Shown in pieces: positions 1 to 7,687 of a DNA stretch of 54,882 nucleotides. The stretch comes from Collinsella sp. (GTDB taxonomy: Bacteria > Actinomycetota > Coriobacteriia > Coriobacteriales > Coriobacteriaceae). The stretch spans positions 1 through 54,882 of the forward strand of contig DXZT01000029.1 in the NCBI GenBank assembly GCA_019419545.1. Direction: 5' to 3'. The translations under genes were made by a program, and so were the position numbers. Each line of letters opens with the position of its first letter. Within the stretch, counting starts at the first letter, position 1. The notes below the pieces were generated by a model that ran no database searches, was not told where the DNA came from, and saw only the letters and a program-made list of their open reading frames with translations.

Positions 1-74
1 GCTGCGGAAACGCGGGGTCCGTTCAGGCTGTTGCGCTGAGATTGAAAATCAACCACGAGGTGGGCCCGGCTGAT

Positions 75-133
75 TGTCTCAATCTGTAACATCTACAGGG
101 CGAATCTTCCTCTACGTGTTACAGATCGAGACA
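75..133. repeat. 58-bp palindromic repeat, copy 1
   Basis: Inverted repeat: TGTCTCAATCTGTAAC on the left, GTTACAGATCGAGACA on the right, with about 27 bp between. It belongs to the same family as the copies at 157, 3653, 7316, 7397, 7478, 13002, 20525, 20604 and 22070. The left arm lies 81 bp before the same position in copy 2, so the two form a short tandem array. Confidence 0.9.
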
Positions 134-156
134 AACGGTCGACACGGCTCACAAAC

Positions 157-213
157 GTCTCAATCTGTAACAGTTAACGAGTAAAATCGGCCCTAATTGT
201 TATAGATCAAGAC
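157..213. repeat. 58-bp palindromic repeat, copy 2
   Basis: Left arm GTCTCAATCTGTAAC; right arm TTATAGATCAAGAC is slightly diverged. The middle (AAAATCGGCCC) matches the reverse of the AGTTTTGG-type core seen in the 20.6 kb copies. It lies in the leader region ahead of the FHA gene. Confidence 0.85.
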
Positions 214-279
214 AGAGGGGGATTTCCGTCCAGTCCAAACCAAATCTCTCAGTCTTCCTGCAATTTCGAACATGTGGCC

Positions 280-285
280 TATAAT
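280..285 (+). promoter_or_regulatory. possible -10 hexamer for the FHA-kinase genes
   Basis: A perfect TATAAT sits about 108 bp before the chosen GTG start of the FHA gene. No good -35 hexamer is visible 16-18 bp upstream, so this is only a candidate. The rest of positions 1-392 holds two palindromic repeats and no open frame I can support. Confidence 0.3.
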
Positions 286-392
286 GTTGCTTTAGTTACG
301 CTATATATTGCGCAGCCATTTAATACGTCGCCCACCGGGGGCCATTAATTCCTATCGCCATATTGGCTAGGAAGCAATCAAAGGAGGTATCC

Positions 393-1355
393 GTGGCAGC
401 AGAGACGCCTTGCTCGGTCCTCTATAACGATATTCGCTCGTTCGGCGGTCTTAAACATCTCGAGATCGCCCGAATGCTCATCAATGGAAACTCTTATCTC
501 GGCAGTACCCTGCTCGAGAAATGCTCTTCCAACCGCTCGTATCTCACCCGTTACATCGTCCATCGCAAGCCTGACCAGTGCGCGCCCTCCATCTACAGCG
601 ACTTTACCGTCACCACGCTCAACCTTTCCTCGGCAATCTGCAGCAAGCTCGGCGGCGGCGAGTCCGCCTATCGGGCAATCGCCGAGCACTATCGCGGTCC
701 GGCCGCCAACGAAATGATGTCGGCTCTCGCCAGCTACAAGCTGGACAGCCGCCTATATGCAAATGCCCTCAATCGCATCGACAACTTTGACGGCAATGCC
801 GTGCGCGAGAAAAGCACGCTTTACCTTATGCTCTTTGTGGCAACGGGGGCGCTCGCCGATCCCGTTCAGGGCGTGGCCACCGTCGAGCGCTTTTGCGACA
901 GCAAGACGGGCGAGCACTTTGGCACCACCGAAACTACCGTCGGACGTGGCTTTATGAGCAGCCTGGAGCAGCCGCGCACCGTCGCCCCCAACCTCGGTCT
1001 GCTCAGAACCCATGCCGACAACTGCGCCGGCATGCAAATCCATCCCCTCACACGCGATCCGCGCGGCACCGTGATTGGTTCTTTGCCCAAAACCTCGCCC
1101 AGCATCACCGATGTGGGCGCCGACGCATCGCGCGAGCATCTTCGCATTTGGCTTGAGGGTGAGCACTGGTACGCCCAGGGCCTTGGGTCGACCAACGGCA
1201 CAGTGCTCGAATCGGGCGCGGGTGACGGCGATATTGTGATTGAGCCGCCGCGCGACCAACGCGAGCCTGGCAAGATCTATCCCCCAGTGGAAATCGAAAA
1301 CAGCGACAGGCTCCATCTGGGTCTCTACACGACATTCCTTGTCATTGTGGACTAG
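393..1355 (+). CDS. FHA-domain protein
   Basis: A 320-residue protein with a C-terminal forkhead-associated (FHA) domain, a fold that binds phosphothreonine peptides; it probably partners the Ser/Thr kinase encoded just downstream. FHA hallmarks are visible: SREHL near residue 244 and GSTNGT near 265-270, followed by short beta-type segments to the end. The usual Gly-Arg at the first loop reads Gly-Ser (VIGS), so phosphopeptide affinity may be altered. The first about 220 residues look helical and match no family I recognise. The start is GTG at 393, chosen because an almost perfect Shine-Dalgarno (AAAGGAGGT) lies just upstream; a TTG at 363 is in frame but lacks one. The kinase follows after 171 bp on the same strand. 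The FHA call is firm; the partner is inferred from context. Confidence 0.85.
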   Translation: MAAETPCSVLYNDIRSFGGLKHLEIARMLINGNSYLGSTLLEKCSSNRSYLTRYIVHRKPDQCAPSIYSDFTVTTLNLSSAICSKLGGGESAYRAIAEHYRGPAANEMMSALASYKLDSRLYANALNRIDNFDGNAVREKSTLYLMLFVATGALADPVQGVATVERFCDSKTGEHFGTTETTVGRGFMSSLEQPRTVAPNLGLLRTHADNCAGMQIHPLTRDPRGTVIGSLPKTSPSITDVGADASREHLRIWLEGEHWYAQGLGSTNGTVLESGAGDGDIVIEPPRDQREPGKIYPPVEIENSDRLHLGLYTTFLVIVD

Positions 1356-1526
1356 CGCGGACGGCGATCGGAAGACGGTCGCCGTCCGTCTTTCGTCTTC
1401 TACCTTCTGCGTCGTAAACGACAATGCTCAGCGGTATACGTGGGCAGTGCGGCTATCATGGTACTTTACCGATATCCGCACTGCTCGCGTATACGTGCGG
1501 CAACCCATGCCAGACAAAGGAACGCC

Positions 1527-3611
1527 ATGGATACTACCGATAGCGCCTATGGCGACAAACTCATCCGTCTCGATACGTTCGATACCTCCGTGGCGGTCAA
1601 CCCCAGCGCCGAGGACGACGCCAAACGTCGGTTTATGACGCTTATTCTCCAGACGGCCCACCGCAACAACGGCAACATCGGGCACGTGCTGCGCGCGACC
1701 AACACGAGCGGCGAGGTCTTTGCCGTCAAGCTGCTCAAGGACAACGCTATCCTTTCCGGCCAAGCCCCCGACCGCTCCGCCGAGCAATCGGCAGCGCACC
1801 TGGCCAGCACCGCCGCGCTGTTCGAGGAGTACCGTCATCTGTGTACCGTCTCGCACCTGCGCGGATTTCCGCGCGTCTATGGCTACGGATCGTGCGAGGA
1901 TGACCCTCTCATCCTCATGGAGTGGGTCGAGGGCACCTCGCTCAAGCAGGCGCTGCCCCTGCTTCCGCACGACGCCTCGGGCGGGCTGACCACCCAGATG
2001 GTCGCCGCCGTCGGAAACGCCGTGCTTCGTGCGCTCTTGATTACCCAAGGCCTCGTGAATCCGGTCATCCATCGCGACCTGTCGCCTGCCAATATCATGT
2101 TCCGCACCACCAGCCGAACGCTCGAGCAGCAGATTGCTGATTGTTCCTTTGACCCCTGCCTCATCGACATGGGCTCCGCGACCATGGCTCTCGGCGACGA
2201 CACGATCACCCGGCGCGCCGACATCTGGCGTTTTGCCACGCCCGCATACGCCGCGCCCGAGATGCTCACGCAGGATATCGAAGGCATCGCGGCCCTTCGC
2301 CGTTCGCCGGCAATCGACGTCTATGCGCTTTCGAGCATTCTGTACCAGCTCTACAGCGGTCGCAAACCGTTTGACTTTGAGTCGACGGACGCCGCTGCAA
2401 CCGGCTCGTTCTATCTCGTAAAGACCAAGACCAAGCCGGCACCGCTCGAGCCGCGCTGCGAGGGCGATGAGGCGCTCGTCCAGATCATCATGAAGGGTCT
2501 CTCAGTCGAGCAGTGCGATCGTCCCACCGAGCAGCAGATGCTCGAGGTGCTCTCGGCATACCTCACCGACGCCGAATCCGAAGGCCGCGAAGGTGCAGGA
2601 GACGAGGCCGCAATTGATATCGATTCTGGCACGCACCTTAAGGTCGACGTCGCCGGCGAGCGCGCACGAGAGATCCTGAATCAGGCCCGCCACGATGCCA
2701 TGACCCGCCGCCGCTTTATTATCGGCGGCGCTATCGCAGCCGTTGCGGGGCTCAGCGTTATCGGGGCGGCAACCCATGGCTTTGGCATCCCCGACTACCT
2801 CGACGGCATCCGCGGTTCACTTGACGACTACACCTGGGATCAGCTGCAGGAGATTTCGCTCAAGATTAAGGCCGCCGAGACCCGTAGCGAGGCACGCGAG
2901 ATTGCCAAGCGCTATCACCTGCTCGATGCCGATGGGCATATCCCCTATCCGTGTACCAAGCGCGTGAAACTCACCAACGGGCTGGAGGTCGGCGCGCAGC
3001 TTGTGGGCATCCGTCACGATGAGCTTCTGGACGGGACGGGCAAGGCCGGACTGACGTTTATGTTCGACGCGGGTATTGCCGAGCGCAACGCTGCGGCTGA
3101 ACCGCCGAGCGCCGGCTGGGCAGTTTGCGAGCTGCGGGAATGGCTCGACGGCGACGGCCTTAAGCTGCTGCCCAACAAGTTGCGCGCGCTCATCAAATCT
3201 GTCAAAAAGGTCTCGAATAACGCTGGCGCCGCCAACAGTGCATCGTGTCTGAGCGAGTTGCCCGCAACCCTTTGGCTGCCCGCCATGGTCGAGCTGTGCG
3301 GTACGCAACCGCCCGATTCGTTTGCCAAGGACTATCACTACCTGGCAGAAATCTACAACGGCGAGGGCAAGGAGTATCAGCTCTTCCGCGAGCTCAAGGT
3401 GAGCCCGTATTCCACGAACGAGACGATGGTCCGCCAGTGGAAGGGCAAGGACACCTGCTGGTGGGAGCGCACGGTGAGCCCCGACTCATCGGAGACCGAA
3501 GGCACGCTCTACATAAACCGTGTGGGCCACGACGGCGACGTCTTTACGTACGCAACGCCTGCGGAAAAGCCAAACAAGCTAACCTGTGTGATCCCCGGGT
3601 TCTGCATCTAG
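1527..3611 (+). CDS. membrane Ser/Thr protein kinase with DUF6273-like outer domain
   Basis: A 694-residue bacterial Hanks-type kinase. Visible motifs are the ATP-binding lysine in AVKLLK (about 67), the catalytic loop HRDLSPANIM (182-191, Asp184), an activation-segment DMG in place of DFG (Asp214), an APE-type YAAPEM, and DVYALSSILYQLYSG of the helical lobe. A single membrane segment follows at about 395-420 (IIGGAIAAVAGLSVIGAA). The remaining about 270 residues should be extracytoplasmic and carry the W-x-x-CELREWL pattern of DUF6273-type domains. This suggests a sensor kinase that reads an envelope signal and phosphorylates cytoplasmic targets, with the upstream FHA protein as likely reader. 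ATG at 1527 is preceded by AAAGGA; an in-frame GTG at 1440 has no ribosome site. DMG instead of DFG still keeps the metal-binding Asp. Confidence 0.9.
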   Translation: MDTTDSAYGDKLIRLDTFDTSVAVNPSAEDDAKRRFMTLILQTAHRNNGNIGHVLRATNTSGEVFAVKLLKDNAILSGQAPDRSAEQSAAHLASTAALFEEYRHLCTVSHLRGFPRVYGYGSCEDDPLILMEWVEGTSLKQALPLLPHDASGGLTTQMVAAVGNAVLRALLITQGLVNPVIHRDLSPANIMFRTTSRTLEQQIADCSFDPCLIDMGSATMALGDDTITRRADIWRFATPAYAAPEMLTQDIEGIAALRRSPAIDVYALSSILYQLYSGRKPFDFESTDAAATGSFYLVKTKTKPAPLEPRCEGDEALVQIIMKGLSVEQCDRPTEQQMLEVLSAYLTDAESEGREGAGDEAAIDIDSGTHLKVDVAGERAREILNQARHDAMTRRRFIIGGAIAAVAGLSVIGAATHGFGIPDYLDGIRGSLDDYTWDQLQEISLKIKAAETRSEAREIAKRYHLLDADGHIPYPCTKRVKLTNGLEVGAQLVGIRHDELLDGTGKAGLTFMFDAGIAERNAAAEPPSAGWAVCELREWLDGDGLKLLPNKLRALIKSVKKVSNNAGAANSASCLSELPATLWLPAMVELCGTQPPDSFAKDYHYLAEIYNGEGKEYQLFRELKVSPYSTNETMVRQWKGKDTCWWERTVSPDSSETEGTLYINRVGHDGDVFTYATPAEKPNKLTCVIPGFCI

Positions 3612-3652
3612 GCGGCGGGCGTCTTGCCGTGACGGGACCCCTCCCCGGCAAT

Positions 3653-3711
3653 TGTCTTGATCTGTAACGGTTAGAGGTCATATTTGCTGCTAGATGTTAC
3701 AGAACGAGACA
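3653..3711. repeat. 58-bp palindromic repeat, copy 3
   Basis: Left arm TGTCTTGATCTGTAAC, right arm GATGTTACAGAACGAGAC, about 27 bp between. Single copy between two same-strand genes (kinase end, surface-protein start). No T-run follows either arm, so it is not an ordinary terminator. Confidence 0.85.
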
Positions 3712-3851
3712 TTAGCTTGCCGAGAACTTCGACTCATAAATGTGACTCAAGTGTGTCGATATTTTCTTGCCAATGTTGCGCAACAGAAACCCTTTCGGCG
3801 GTCGTAACGTACGAATTGTCATAGGTACCCCTTCAACGATTGGGAGAAGAA

Positions 3852-6800
3852 ATGGCAAAGTACGCACCTAAACACTTGGAAGTCTCAGGCGGCGCCGAGC
3901 CCCATCGCGCATTCGCGGGTCACAAGACCGCGCGACTCGCCGTCACCGCAGCCACCACCATCGCAATGACCGGCTCGTCGTTGCTCGCCCCGTTCTCGGC
4001 ATTTGCCAACGATCTGAGCGACACCACGGCACAGGACGCAATCATGTCCCCGCTCGCCGCCCACGCCGGCGAGGCGGCAGGCTCCGCAGTAAAGACGAAC
4101 GCCCAGAAAATTGCCGACTTGCAGGCCGCAATCGACGCCGCAAAGGCTGCCGAGGCAGAAGCCAAGTCCGACTACGACACGGCGGTTGCCCCCTATACCG
4201 AAAAGCAGACGGTCCGCGACAACGCCCAGACTGCCTACGACGCTTCCGTCTCCAACAATTCGCAGGCAGAAGCCGCCGCGCGTGCCGAATACGCCCGTCA
4301 ACTCGATGAAAGCGTCAAGGCGGCCAACAGCGCCAGCGCCACGTTAAAGGATGCCCAGAGCAAGCTCGACACGGCCAAGGCCGATGCCGAAAGCAAGACG
4401 AAGGCACTCGACTCCGCAAAGCAGGCGGCAGCCGACGCACGGGCCAAGCTTGAGGAAGCCCAGAAGGCAGCCGCCAACGCAACGCCGGAGGAAATCAAGG
4501 CCGCCGAGCAGTCTGCCGCAGATGCCCAGAAGGTTCTTGACCAGGCAAAGGCCGCAAAAACCGCTGCCGACTCCGCACTCGCCGATGCCCAGCAGGCTCG
4601 GAGCGCCGCGCAGAGCGCTTACAACGAGGCGTCAGGCACGCTGGCTTCCGCTCAACAGGCAAAGACCGCCGCGGATGGTAAGGTAGTCGCGGCACAGGCA
4701 GCGTATGACAGCGCGCAAGCCGATTTGGCAGCCGCAAAGGCAGGCGCCGAGGGCCCGGAGTATGACGCCGCTCAGGCAAAGGTCGATGCCGCCCAAAGCG
4801 CACTCGATCAGGCGAAGCGGCAGCAGGCGGCTGCCGAAGCAGGTCTTTCTCAGGCAAATAGTGACGTTGCATCCAAGCGGGACGCCCTCACCGGTGCCGA
4901 AAGCGAGCTCGAAGCCAAGAAGCAGACAGTCGCAGCAGCCGAAAATGATGTAACGGCAGCCCAGGACAAAGCCGATGCGGCGCAATCGGAGTTGACCTCG
5001 GCAAAGCAGGTGCATGCTGCCGAGCTGGAGAAGGCAAAGGCCGCTCAGAAACAAGTCGACCAGGCAAAAGCCGAGAAGGAGCAAGCAGACAAGGCGCTCG
5101 AAACTGCCAAGACAAACCAGGCGGCCGCCGATCAAGCCGTTGTCGATGCACAGAAAGCATACGATACGTGCAAGGCGGCAGCCGATAAGGCTACGACGGC
5201 GGAGGCGCAGAGCGTCATCGGCTTTTACCAATTCATCGGTGCCAACGATGCTGCAGACATCATCTATAAGCAGAGCGACTTAAACCCAACGACCATCGGC
5301 GATAAAAAGGACGGCACGTCACTCGACAACGCCAAGCTTTCGTTTGGCAAGCTGCGCGAGATTAATGAATATCGCAAAAGCGTCGGCCTTAGCGAGCTTA
5401 AGGTGACGGCCGAGCAGATGGCAATTGCTCAGTCGAACTCCAATTACTCAGACGCCATGCTAGACCATTCAGACTATGCGCGATTCGAAAATGCCGCATG
5501 GAACTATGACTTGAAAAGAAATGTCGCACACCAGTGGGTTGATGAGGAAAAGAATATATTTGACCAGGCCGCAGCGAAAGCCGGCCTTGGCGAAATTGCC
5601 CCCAAAGATGCTTGGGATACTTTCTGGAGCCACGGCACCGAATTCGGAGAGCAAAAGGTAGGCTTTGGCACCGTCGGCCACTATTTGAATATCGTACAGC
5701 CTGACGCCAAAACCATGGGATACGGCATTAATTCTCGAGGAACTCATCTCTCATATACCTACATCTTGGAGGTTGACGACAACTACGGTTCGTACGAGAA
5801 AGAATATTCAATCGATGAACTCGAGAGTCTCTTTGATCAGTATCAGCTGAGTCTCTCCAAGGCCAGCGAAAACCTTGCCGCTGCAAAAGCGAACCTTGAG
5901 CAAAAGCGCAGCACAGCGGCATCGAAAGCCGATGCCGTAAAGGCAGCAGAGACCCTCGTCGCTCAAAAGCGAGAAGGCGTTGATACCGCGAACAGCAACC
6001 TTGCCACCGAAAATGGCAACGTGGCAGGTGCCGCTGCCGAGGTCGCTCAAGCAGAGCAGAATCTCGCCAAGGCAAACGGAAAAGTTGCCGAAGCCGAAGA
6101 CCAGGTTAAAGCCGCCCAAAGCAACGTGGCGCCCGCAGAGCAGGTCGTCAACCAGAAGCGCGCCGAGCTTAAGGCATCGCAAGAGCAAGCCGCTCAGAGT
6201 CAGAAGAAGGTTGATGACGCCAAGGCAGAGGCTCTCTTAAAGCAGCAGGCTCTGCAAGATGCAAGGAAGGAACTTGCCAAGTATTCTGCCGATGTTGCTG
6301 CGGCCCAGGAGAAGGCTGACAAGGCCCATCAAACGCTCGATGAAGCCACGGCGGCTCAGACGTCTGCCCAGAGCGCTCTTGAAAAGGCGGAGCGCGACGC
6401 GGCTGCCAAGAAGCAGGCCCTCACTATCGCCAAGGACGGCGTCGAGGCCAAGGCAGCGACCGCGGAGCACGCCGCGAGCGATCTGACCACGGCGGAAAAC
6501 GACTTTGCTTCAAAGCAGGCACATGCCGATGCGTTGAACAACGCGGCCGATAATCTCGCCACGGCCGAGGCAGCCAAGAAGGACGCCGACGCAGCAGTGA
6601 CTGCGGCCGAAACTGCTCTTAGTGCGACGAATGATGCCGTAGCGAATGCCGAGCAGGCGGTCGAGAATTCTCAGGCCGCACCGGACGCCGCTGCCGCCGC
6701 TCTCGGAAAGCTCAAGTCCGTCAATGTCGAAAACGGCATCGCAACCGGCTCCGATGCAAACGCGAACGATACGCTCAATGCCCTCTTTGCCAAGTGCGTC

Positions 6801-7187
6801 GCCGCCAAGCAGGCAGAACATAACGCAAAGGCCGCACTTGATGCCGCTCAGGCAGACCTTGATGCTGCGACGCCCGCCTACACCGCGGCGCTCAATGCCT
6901 ACAACGAGGCGAAGGCAAAACGCGTAGCCGCCGAGCAAGCCCTGAAGGACGAGATCGCCCGCCAGGAGCAAGAGGCAGCGAAGGCCGAGCAGGCCAAGAT
7001 CACGCAGGCTGCCGCTAAGCCGGTTGCTGGAAAGCCGTCTGCTGGCAACGCCAAGACGGCCGCCAACTCGGCACTTCCCATCACAGGCGACAATGCTGCG
7101 CTCGCCGGTGAGACGTTTGTCATCGGAGGCGTCGTGCTTGTAGCCGCCGGCGTCTTCCTAACCGACAAGAAACGTCGTCAGGAGTAA
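3852..7187 (+). CDS. LPXTG cell-wall protein with CAP/SCP domain between coiled coils
   Basis: A 1111-residue surface protein. An N-terminal signal with a long positively charged region ends near AFA|ND (about residue 52). Residues about 75-450 and 660-1040 are extremely rich in Ala, Lys, Glu, Asp and Gln, with heptad-like spacing, and should form two long coiled coils. Between them (about 495-645) is a compact, less biased domain with LREINEYRKSVGL, DAMLDHSDYARFENAAWN and VGHYLNIVQPDAKTMGYG, which fits the CAP/SCP (CRISP/PR-1) fold. The C-terminus has the sortase signal LPITG (1075-1079), a hydrophobic stretch and a KKRRQE tail. The protein should be covalently attached to peptidoglycan and project the CAP domain on a stalk; a role in adhesion or interaction with the host or other microbes is inference. 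ATG at 3852 has GGGAGAAGA upstream. Terminator at 7246-7284. Confidence 0.88.
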   Translation: MAKYAPKHLEVSGGAEPHRAFAGHKTARLAVTAATTIAMTGSSLLAPFSAFANDLSDTTAQDAIMSPLAAHAGEAAGSAVKTNAQKIADLQAAIDAAKAAEAEAKSDYDTAVAPYTEKQTVRDNAQTAYDASVSNNSQAEAAARAEYARQLDESVKAANSASATLKDAQSKLDTAKADAESKTKALDSAKQAAADARAKLEEAQKAAANATPEEIKAAEQSAADAQKVLDQAKAAKTAADSALADAQQARSAAQSAYNEASGTLASAQQAKTAADGKVVAAQAAYDSAQADLAAAKAGAEGPEYDAAQAKVDAAQSALDQAKRQQAAAEAGLSQANSDVASKRDALTGAESELEAKKQTVAAAENDVTAAQDKADAAQSELTSAKQVHAAELEKAKAAQKQVDQAKAEKEQADKALETAKTNQAAADQAVVDAQKAYDTCKAAADKATTAEAQSVIGFYQFIGANDAADIIYKQSDLNPTTIGDKKDGTSLDNAKLSFGKLREINEYRKSVGLSELKVTAEQMAIAQSNSNYSDAMLDHSDYARFENAAWNYDLKRNVAHQWVDEEKNIFDQAAAKAGLGEIAPKDAWDTFWSHGTEFGEQKVGFGTVGHYLNIVQPDAKTMGYGINSRGTHLSYTYILEVDDNYGSYEKEYSIDELESLFDQYQLSLSKASENLAAAKANLEQKRSTAASKADAVKAAETLVAQKREGVDTANSNLATENGNVAGAAAEVAQAEQNLAKANGKVAEAEDQVKAAQSNVAPAEQVVNQKRAELKASQEQAAQSQKKVDDAKAEALLKQQALQDARKELAKYSADVAAAQEKADKAHQTLDEATAAQTSAQSALEKAERDAAAKKQALTIAKDGVEAKAATAEHAASDLTTAENDFASKQAHADALNNAADNLATAEAAKKDADAAVTAAETALSATNDAVANAEQAVENSQAAPDAAAAALGKLKSVNVENGIATGSDANANDTLNALFAKCVAAKQAEHNAKAALDAAQADLDAATPAYTAALNAYNEAKAKRVAAEQALKDEIARQEQEAAKAEQAKITQAAAKPVAGKPSAGNAKTAANSALPITGDNAALAGETFVIGGVVLVAAGVFLTDKKRRQE

Positions 7188-7245
7188 GGATTTCGGGAGG
7201 ACGGCTTCTCTTCCCTTCCACCGCTTCGCAAACCCTGCTCAGCAT

Positions 7246-7284
7246 ACGCCGGGGCACCCATCACGCGGGCGCCCCGGCGTTTTA
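7246..7284 (+). terminator. rho-independent terminator of the surface-protein gene
   Basis: Strong GC stem (ACGCCGGGGC pairing with GCCCCGGCGT) followed by TTTTAC, about 60 bp after the stop codon. Confidence 0.85.
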
Positions 7285-7315
7285 CATTGAACGGCCAGGG
7301 CATCTGCTCCGAGAT

Positions 7316-7372
7316 TGTCTCGATCTGCAACAACTAGGACCCAAATATCGGTCTTACTGCTACAGATTGAGA
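7316..7372. repeat. 58-bp palindromic repeat, copy 4 (array unit 1)
   Basis: Left arm TGTCTCGATCTGCAAC, right arm GCTACAGATTGAGA. First unit of a three-copy array; 81 bp from the next unit measured at the GATCTG core. Confidence 0.85.
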
Positions 7373-7396
7373 TGTTCGGGTTACCCTCGAATGGTT

Positions 7397-7454
7397 TGTC
7401 TCGATCTGTAACATCTAGCAGGCAAAACAGTCCCCAGATGTTACAGATTGAGAC
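7397..7454. repeat. 58-bp palindromic repeat, copy 5 (array unit 2)
   Basis: The best-preserved copy. The arms pair over about 20 bp, starting TGTCTCGATCTGTAACATCT on the left, with AGATGTTACAGATTGAGAC on the right and only 17-18 bp in the loop. Confidence 0.92.
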
Positions 7455-7477
7455 GTTAAGTTGTGGCTCGATGTAAT

Positions 7478-7534
7478 ATCTAGATCTGTAACAGTTACTC
7501 GACAAAAACGGGTCTAGTTGTTACAGATTGAGAC
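7478..7534. repeat. 58-bp palindromic repeat, copy 6 (array unit 3)
   Basis: Left arm diverged at its outer end (ATCTAGATCTGTAACAGTTA); right arm GTTGTTACAGATTGAGAC intact. 80 bp after unit 2. The 500-bp gap between the surface-protein gene and copA otherwise holds only the terminator at 7246 and the copper operator at 7613. Confidence 0.88.
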
Positions 7535-7612
7535 ATTAGACCGGCTACGGTCCGCCGACCTGGCTATCACCTCGGCCAATAACAGAATGGCATACATTTC
7601 AATCTCCACTGT

Positions 7613-7629
7613 ATACCCCCAGGGGGTAT
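7613..7629 (+). promoter_or_regulatory. CsoR-type copper operator upstream of copA
   Basis: A perfect 17-bp palindrome, ATACCCCCAGGGGGTAT, 58 bp before the copA start. It has the run-of-C/run-of-G layout known for CsoR-family operators, and a csoR gene is the third gene of the cluster. A TATAGT (7635-7640) just downstream could be the -10 hexamer, so bound CsoR would cover the promoter. Confidence 0.75.
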
Positions 7630-7687
7630 GGGTGTATAGTATCAGCAGGTTAACAATTCCAACACCAAATTACAGAAAGGAGAAGCC

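Noticed and set aside
7316..7534. CRISPR array made of the regularly spaced palindromes
   Set aside because: The units are long palindromes, the intervals hold 22-25 bp of unlike sequence, only two or three copies occur together and no cas gene is present.
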